The translations under genes were made by a program, and so were the position numbers. Positions 52,723-57,650 of a stretch of DNA of 57,650 nucleotides are shown in pieces (the stretch's first letter is position 1; every line of letters starts with the position of its first letter). The DNA is from Anaerolineae bacterium (GTDB taxonomy: Bacteria; Chloroflexota; Anaerolineae; Aggregatilineales; Phototrophicaceae). The notes under the pieces were generated by a model. That model searched no databases, was not told the DNA's origin, and saw nothing but the letters and a program-made list of their open reading frames with translations. The DNA lies in NCBI GenBank assembly GCA_022843745.1, contig JALHNB010000045.1, positions 1-57,650 of the forward strand, given 5' to 3'.

Positions 52723-55434
52723 TTACTGCTTCAGGAAACTACGCAGTACCGTGTGCAGGATGCCACCGTTACGATAATATTCAATCTCGACAGGCGTGTC
52801 GATGCGGCATTTGACCTGGAATCCCTTCTCGCTTCCATCAGCCGCCGTCGCGCGAACTGTGAGTTCCTGCCCAGTTTTGAGATCATCGTACAATCCAACG
52901 ATGTCAAATGTTTCGTGACCCGTCAAACCCAGTGATTGCCACGTATTGCCGGGTCTGAATTGCAGCGGCAGCACGCCCATCATGACCAGATTGCTGCGAT
53001 GAATGCGCTCGTAGCTCACAGCGATCACGGCTTTCACGCCAAGCAGATAAGTGCCTTTGGCTGCCCAGTCACGGCTGGAACCCATACCATAATCCGCGCC
53101 TGCCAGGATAACCAACGGCGTTTTCTCAGCGGCATACAGCATGGCGGCATCATAGATGCTCATCTTCTCGCCAGTGGGGATGTACTGTGTCACGCCGCCT
53201 TCCGTCCCTGGCACAAGTTGATTGCGCAAGCGGATGTTGGCGAATGTACCGCGTGTCATCACCCGGTCATTGCCGCGTCGTGAGCCATAGCTGTTAAAAT
53301 CGCGTCGTTCGACTCCGCGTTCGATCAGATAACGACCTGCTGCGCCACTCGCGGAAATGTCGCCAGCGGGGGAAATGTGGTCGGTAGTAATCGAATCGCC
53401 TAGCAGCGCCAGCGCACGGGCATTCTGGATCGGCTGAATCGGTTTTACATCGGGTGACAGATCAACGAAGAACGGCGGCTCCTGAATGTACGTGCTGTTA
53501 GTATTCCAGGCGTAAACATCGCCTTCGTTGCCCTGGATCGCGTTCCAGGTCGGGTTGCCGGTGTACACATTGCCGTACTGCTGAATGTACAAGTCCGGCG
53601 AGAGCGAATTCTGAACTGTGTCCAGGACTTCCTCCTGGGTCGGCCAAATATCCCGCAGATAAACTGGATTACCCTGCTTGTCGCTGCCCAATGGTTCGGT
53701 ATTGAGATCAATATCGACGCTGCCAGCGAGTGCATAGGCCACGACCAGCGGCGGTGAAGCCAGGTAATTCGCTTTGACATCGGGGTTAATACGTCCGGCA
53801 AAATTTCGGTTGCTGCTGACGACGGCTGCTGCAACGATGTTGCCTTCGTTCACAGCACTAGCGACGTTCTCCGGCAGCGGCCCACTATTACCAATACAGG
53901 TGGTACAACCATAGCCGACGGTGTGGAAACCCAGCGCTTCAAGGTAAGGAGTCAGGCCAGCTTTATTGAAATATTCGGTGACAACACGCGAACCCGGTGC
54001 GAGGCTGGTCTTCACATACGGCTTGCGAGTCAGACCTTTTTCGACGGCCTTTTTCGCCAGTAACCCCGCGCCGATCATCACCGAGGGGTTACTGGTGTTG
54101 GTGCAGCTTGTGATTGCAGCGATGACAACCGCGCCATGACCAATTTCCGCGCTGTGACCATTGTCACGAACCGTTGCACGACGTTCAAGACCAGCCTCAT
54201 CCAGTTCGTAGCCACGTTCATTGATCGGCGCACGCAGCGCTTTCTCAAAACTCTCTTTCAAGTTGCGGACTTCAATGCGATCCTGTGGGCGTTGTGGCCC
54301 GGCGAGGCTGGGTTCAACAGTGCTCAGATCGAGTTCGATGATTGAGCTAAATTCGGGATCGGGTGTCGCGTCGGTACGGAATAAGCCCTGTTCTTTGGTG
54401 TAGCGTTCGACCATCTCCACCAGTTTAGGATCGCGTCCGGTACGCTGCATATATTGCAACGTTTCGGCATCAACCGGGAAAAAGCCCATCGTCGCGCCAT
54501 ATTCCGGGGCCATGTTCGCGATGGTCGCTCGATCAGGCAGGGTGAGCTTGCTCAGACCTGAGCCATAAAATTCGACAAATTTATCGACGACACCTTTCTT
54601 GCGCAGCATTTGCGTGACGACCAGCACCAGATCAGTCGCTGTCGAGCCTTCCGGCAGGCTGCCGACCAGTTTGAAGCCGACGACTTCCGGCATCAACATG
54701 AAAATTGGCTGACCGAGCATCGCGGCTTCCGCTTCGATACCACCCACACCCCAGCCAACAACACCCAGCCCATTAATCATGGTGGTGTGGCTGTCCGTCC
54801 CGACGAGGCTGTCGGGATAAATGACTTTCCCGCCATTTTCCAGTTCGGTATGTACGACTGTCGCCAGATATTCGAGGTTAACCTGATGAACGATGCCCGT
54901 CGCTGGAGGTACGACCTTAAAATTATCGAACGCATTTTGCCCCCAGTGGAGGAACTCGTAGCGTTCACGGTTACGCTGGAATTCATATTCCGCATTGATA
55001 CTCAGCGCGTCCACGCTGGCAAAACTATCGACCTGAACGGAGTGGTCAATCACAAGGTCAACCGGGATAATGGGGTTGATTTTCCTGGGATCGCCGCCCA
55101 TGCGCACCATCGCGCTACGCAGCGCCGCCAGATCAACAACGCACGGTACGCCGGTAAAATCCTGCAAAATAACCCGCGCGGGCTTGAATGGGATTTCCAT
55201 TTCCGAGCGTTCTTTTGGACTCCAGTTGGCGATAACCTGGACATCATCTTCGCCAACCTGGAAATTATCCAGATTGCGCAGGGCGCTTTCCAGCAGGACT
55301 TTGATGCTAAACGGCAGCTTATCCACATGACCGATGCCATGTTCAATCAATGTGTTGAGACGGTAGATAGCCGCTTCCCCGCTGCCCGTCTCGAACATAT
55401 GGCGTGCGCCAAAACGATCAATTTTGTTGCTCAT
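52723..55434 (-). CDS. acnA: Aconitate hydratase A
   Basis: The 903-residue enzyme interconverts citrate and isocitrate in the citric acid cycle. The 4Fe-4S ligands are the Cys of [10 protein letters not shown] (near 442) and two in [12 protein letters not shown] (near 508-511). The C-terminal swivel domain has [15 protein letters not shown]. Length and order match AcnA/IRP-type enzymes rather than AcnB. GAGGT lies 10 bases upstream of the ATG. It is divergent from a LysR regulator that may control it (inference). Confidence 0.96.
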   Translation of the reverse strand: MSNKIDRFGARHMFETGSGEAAIYRLNTLIEHGIGHVDKLPFSIKVLLESALRNLDNFQVGEDDVQVIANWSPKERSEMEIPFKPARVILQDFTGVPCVVDLAALRSAMVRMGGDPRKINPIIPVDLVIDHSVQVDSFASVDALSINAEYEFQRNRERYEFLHWGQNAFDNFKVVPPATGIVHQVNLEYLATVVHTELENGGKVIYPDSLVGTDSHTTMINGLGVVGWGVGGIEAEAAMLGQPIFMLMPEVVGFKLVGSLPEGSTATDLVLVVTQMLRKKGVVDKFVEFYGSGLSKLTLPDRATIANMAPEYGATMGFFPVDAETLQYMQRTGRDPKLVEMVERYTKEQGLFRTDATPDPEFSSIIELDLSTVEPSLAGPQRPQDRIEVRNLKESFEKALRAPINERGYELDEAGLERRATVRDNGHSAEIGHGAVVIAAITSCTNTSNPSVMIGAGLLAKKAVEKGLTRKPYVKTSLAPGSRVVTEYFNKAGLTPYLEALGFHTVGYGCTTCIGNSGPLPENVASAVNEGNIVAAAVVSSNRNFAGRINPDVKANYLASPPLVVAYALAGSVDIDLNTEPLGSDKQGNPVYLRDIWPTQEEVLDTVQNSLSPDLYIQQYGNVYTGNPTWNAIQGNEGDVYAWNTNSTYIQEPPFFVDLSPDVKPIQPIQNARALALLGDSITTDHISPAGDISASGAAGRYLIERGVERRDFNSYGSRRGNDRVMTRGTFANIRLRNQLVPGTEGGVTQYIPTGEKMSIYDAAMLYAAEKTPLVILAGADYGMGSSRDWAAKGTYLLGVKAVIAVSYERIHRSNLVMMGVLPLQFRPGNTWQSLGLTGHETFDIVGLYDDLKTGQELTVRATAADGSEKGFQVKCRIDTPVEIEYYRNGGILHTVLRSFLKQ

Positions 55435-55602
55435 ATCAGATATACCTCACACTCTGAGCGACCATTAAATCACAGCGTAATGCTGCTTATTACCTTGAAT
55501 GGGTAGGGGGAAATTTAGTCAAACGGTATCTTTTATTTTACCCGATTAACAAGTATTTTAACCAACTTGTCTGTGATGAAACTATCATAAGCGAAATCAT
55601 GT

Positions 55603-55608
55603 TATAAT
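55603..55608 (+). promoter_or_regulatory. Possible -10 element of the lysR gene
   Basis: A consensus TATAAT lies 40 bases before the LysR start codon. No good -35 is seen at the usual distance. A short dyad TGAT-N6-ATCA lies at about 55574-55587 just upstream and could be part of an autoregulatory site. The 213-base gap is shared with the divergent aconitase gene. Confidence 0.35.
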
Positions 55609-55647
55609 TCAAATTGATAAATTAGATCGAATTAATAGAAGTCTTCT

Positions 55648-56529
55648 ATGGATTTACACAAACTTCGTATATTCGTTGCCATCGCCCGCCTGGGCAGTTT
55701 CACGAAAGCTGCCGATCATCTTCATATGACGCAGCCTACTGTTTCGCAGCAGCTTGCCCTGCTCGAGTCATCGGTTGGGGTCAAGCTGATCGAGCGCGAT
55801 ACCCGCTACATGCGCCTCAACGCGGCTGGCGAAATGCTCCTCAGCTATGGCGAACGATTGCTGGCTCTGGCTGATGAAGCTGCTGAGGCCACACGCAATG
55901 CAGCAGGCATGGCTGACCGCATGGTGAGAATCGGTGTTGGGCATACGCTGGCAACGTATTTGCTCCCCGGTGTGCTGCGCCGCTATCGCGACCTCTATCC
56001 AAATAATATCGTCAGCATCAGTGTCGGCAATACGGCGCAAGTTCTGGGTTTGCTGACCGCGAATTTGATTGATCTGGCCTTAGTTGGCTCACCAGTCACC
56101 CATGCCGATGTGACCGCCGAGCCATTCATGCACGATAGGCTGGTCGTAATCGTCGCGCCGGATGACGAATGGGCAAAACGAGCCGAAATCCAACTTTCAG
56201 AATTATCAGGCCGTGTCTTGCTGACGCGCGAACCCGGCTCGGCGCTCCATGCAAACGTGGAACGCCTGCTTGGTGCGGAACTTCTTGCCAGCAATCGGGT
56301 CATTCAACTTGGCGAAACTGAAGGGATTAAGCGCAGCGTCGAAGCCGGATTGGGTGTGGCGCTTATTCAGCAAATCGCCATACAGCGTGAGATGGAGTCG
56401 GGAAACCTGATCGCGCTGCCCCTGCGCGGTGGAGATGACAGCCGCACATACCTGATTGCTCACCGAAAACGCCACCTGATCCCGGCAGCCGGACAGAACC
56501 TCGTGGCGCTGCTGAAACATAATGACTAA
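55648..56529 (+). CDS. LysR family transcriptional regulator
   Basis: The 293-residue regulator has an N-terminal winged helix-turn-helix (residues 1-60, MDLHKLRIFVAIARLGSFTKAADHLHMTQPTVSQQLALLE as landmark) and a periplasmic-binding-like effector domain (about 90-290). Its divergent position relative to aconitase is the usual layout of a LysR regulator and its target. The effector cannot be predicted; sulfur, carbon or redox metabolites are all possible. Confidence 0.9.
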   Translation: MDLHKLRIFVAIARLGSFTKAADHLHMTQPTVSQQLALLESSVGVKLIERDTRYMRLNAAGEMLLSYGERLLALADEAAEATRNAAGMADRMVRIGVGHTLATYLLPGVLRRYRDLYPNNIVSISVGNTAQVLGLLTANLIDLALVGSPVTHADVTAEPFMHDRLVVIVAPDDEWAKRAEIQLSELSGRVLLTREPGSALHANVERLLGAELLASNRVIQLGETEGIKRSVEAGLGVALIQQIAIQREMESGNLIALPLRGGDDSRTYLIAHRKRHLIPAAGQNLVALLKHND

Positions 56530-56621
56530 AACACCATGAGAAGCTATTGCGATTTTTGAGCCGCCATGTAGACTCTCCTCTAGAATTGATGATTGATGTA
56601 TGAAGAAAGGCAATAAAAAAT

Positions 56622-57500
56622 ATGAGCCGTTCACGCACCGTTGAACGCCGCAAACAACGCGAGGTTGAACAACGCCGCCAGCGTCAGGTTACGATTGCGG
56701 TGGTTGTCGCTGTGGTCGCTGTAATCGGGTTCGTGCTGTTCCTCCTGGCTCGGCAGCCCGCCGCAGCCGAAATTTCCGCAGAAAATATTGAACGCTACGC
56801 GGGTATACCGCAATCGACCACGACTGAAGGCTATCCGTTGTTGGGCAATCCCGACGCGCCAGTGCAGGTGAAGGAATATTCCAGCTTTGACTGTCCAGCC
56901 TGCCGCAATTTTTATGAACAGAGTATATCGGTACTCATTGACCGAGTGCGAGCCGGTGAGGTCGCGTTCGTTTACGTGCCGCTTCATGGCACAGGTGGCA
57001 TCCAGAACGGTCAAAGTGCCGCGCGGGCTGCACTCTGCGCGGGAGAGCAGGACGCATTCTGGACATATCACAGCGCCCTCTTTACATGGCAGGGCGAATA
57101 TGGCAATCAAGCCTTTGCCGGGAATCGTTTGACAACGGGTGTCGATAATCTCGGCCTAAACCGGGGAGAATGGGACTCTTGCTTTGGCAGCGATAGGCCG
57201 GATCGTGTATTGACCACGGCCCAGGCCGAAGCGGTAAGTCTTCCAGGATACGGCGGCACACCAACGATCACGGTCAATGGAACACAGGTTACGGCAGAAA
57301 TTGGCGCGGTCAACACGGCGATTGACCAGGCATTGGCGTCATCACCGCTGCCCATCGTTCCGATTGGCGAAGCAACATCTGAAGCCACCGAGGAAGCCAC
57401 TGCTGAAGTGACAGCGGAAGCCATCGAAGAGACCGCCATCGAAGCGACGGAAGAACCTACTGTCGAGGCAACAACTGAAGCGACAGCCGAAAGCAGCTAG
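56622..57500 (+). CDS. Membrane-anchored DsbA-like thioredoxin-fold protein with acidic repeat tail
   Basis: The 292-residue protein has a basic cytoplasmic N-terminus (1-22), one membrane helix (about 23-43) and a thioredoxin_4/DsbA-like domain (about 65-225) with the active site C91-P-A-C94 and the cis-Pro loop GGTPTI. Residues about 240-292 are a low-complexity tail of repeated Glu-Ala-Thr units. It should form or isomerise disulfides, or reduce partners, outside the membrane. Start codon 56622 follows AAAGGCAAT weakly. It lies 92 bases after the lysR gene on the same strand. Confidence 0.85.
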   Translation: MSRSRTVERRKQREVEQRRQRQVTIAVVVAVVAVIGFVLFLLARQPAAAEISAENIERYAGIPQSTTTEGYPLLGNPDAPVQVKEYSSFDCPACRNFYEQSISVLIDRVRAGEVAFVYVPLHGTGGIQNGQSAARAALCAGEQDAFWTYHSALFTWQGEYGNQAFAGNRLTTGVDNLGLNRGEWDSCFGSDRPDRVLTTAQAEAVSLPGYGGTPTITVNGTQVTAEIGAVNTAIDQALASSPLPIVPIGEATSEATEEATAEVTAEAIEETAIEATEEPTVEATTEATAESS

Positions 57501-57514
57501 GATTTTGATAGGTT

Positions 57515-57539
57515 GTAGGGGCGACACATGCGTCGCCCC
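57515..57539. repeat. GTAGGGG-family hairpin after the DsbA-like gene
   Basis: It begins GTAGGGG, with arms GGGGCGAC (57518-57525) and GTCGCCCC (57532-57539) around ACATGC. It lies 15 bases after the DsbA-like stop codon and could help end its transcript. Confidence 0.7.
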
Positions 57540-57559
57540 ATATGCACCAACTTAAGAAA

Positions 57560-57608
57560 AGAAGGGTATCCTGAAGTGGATACAAAACCAAAGAAAGGAA
57601 ACCCTTCT
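57560..57608 (+). promoter_or_regulatory. Inverted repeats around the ribosome site of the right-edge gene
   Basis: AGAAGGGT (57560-57567) is the exact complement of ACCCTTCT (57601-57608), and GTATCC (57566-57571) pairs with GGATAC (57578-57583). The Shine-Dalgarno-like AAAGGA lies between the outer arms, just before the second arm and the ATG at 57611. A transcript that reads in from outside could fold so as to hide the ribosome site. Similar structures protect some insertion sequences. Confidence 0.45.
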
Positions 57609-57610
57609 CG

Positions 57611-57650
57611 ATGATAACAATAACGGATTTACCCCAACAGGTGCAAACGC
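57611..57650 (+). CDS. Partial gene at the right edge, perhaps a transposase start
   Basis: An open frame starts at ATG 57611 and runs off the window with 13 residues (MITITDLPQQVQT). AAAGGA lies about 12 bases upstream. Nothing in 13 residues proves function. The flanking inverted repeats and the break in gene style suggest an insertion sequence, but this is a guess. Confidence 0.35.
   Translation, partial: MITITDLPQQVQT

Noticed and set aside
54610-55506. 298-codon plus-strand frame antisense to aconitase
   Set aside because: Aconitase is certain here; the frame shows no domain or ribosome site.

Overview
The window looks like a chromosomal segment of a Chloroflexota bacterium, probably Anaerolineae-like. 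This is inference from gene content: Thr/Pro-rich lipoproteins, a Tad pilus locus with CpaB but no outer-membrane secretin, YfhO-type membrane proteins, a CpaE with a receiver domain, SH3/LysM surface proteins, and DegS/LuxR-type signalling. Gene density is high, with no gap above about 250 bases. I saw no rRNA, tRNA, CRISPR array or prophage. A possible mobile element begins at the right edge.

Layout. 1-759 (minus): two tandem paralogous membrane proteins of unknown function, the first cut by the window edge and the second apparently starting at AUA. 810-12879 (minus): a six-gene surface-polysaccharide operon with two O-antigen ligase/polymerase-like proteins carrying TPR tails, a polyprenyl-phosphate sugar-1-phosphate transferase and three very large polytopic membrane proteins. 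12992-16687 (plus): a coiled-coil zinc-ribbon protein and a membrane-anchored STAND/NACHT-like ATPase with HEAT repeats. 16810-21562 (minus): a receiver-domain/thioredoxin-reductase fusion, a lipoprotein with two copies of a repeat domain, and the conserved yggU-yggT-yggS-pgeF (ylm-type) cluster. 21773-31213 (plus): a LuxR response regulator and DegS-like kinase, the Tad core cpaB-cpaE-cpaF-tadB-tadC, then comF and a long-form hpf.

31260-37357 (minus): a tightly coupled six-gene operon with two family-2 glycosyltransferases, a PhnD-like binding lipoprotein, a Gfo/Idh/MocA dehydrogenase, a sugar isomerase-like TIM barrel and a FlgD-like anchored protein. 37531-43820 (plus): lon, an AlbA-type ATP-binding regulator, a PfkB sugar kinase and a LysM lipoprotein. 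43989-50679 (minus): RluE-like pseudouridine synthase, a beta-lactamase-fold hydrolase, a small membrane protein, cystathionine beta-synthase, an orphan histidine-kinase dimerisation domain, threonine dehydratase and a class I aminotransferase. 50806-55434 (minus): a double-domain RNase H, an SH3 protein and aconitase A. 55648-57500 (plus): a LysR regulator divergent from aconitase, and an anchored DsbA-like protein.

A dispersed family of intergenic hairpins beginning GTAGGGG recurs at least six times, mostly just after genes. The outer bases are shared while the inner stem differs between copies and still pairs. One copy supplies the stop codon of a glycosyltransferase gene. The strongest candidates for something undescribed are this hairpin family, the double RNase H, the Arg-P-loop STAND-HEAT protein, the receiver/thioredoxin-reductase fusion without a CxxC, and the AUA-initiated member of the left-edge paralog pair.
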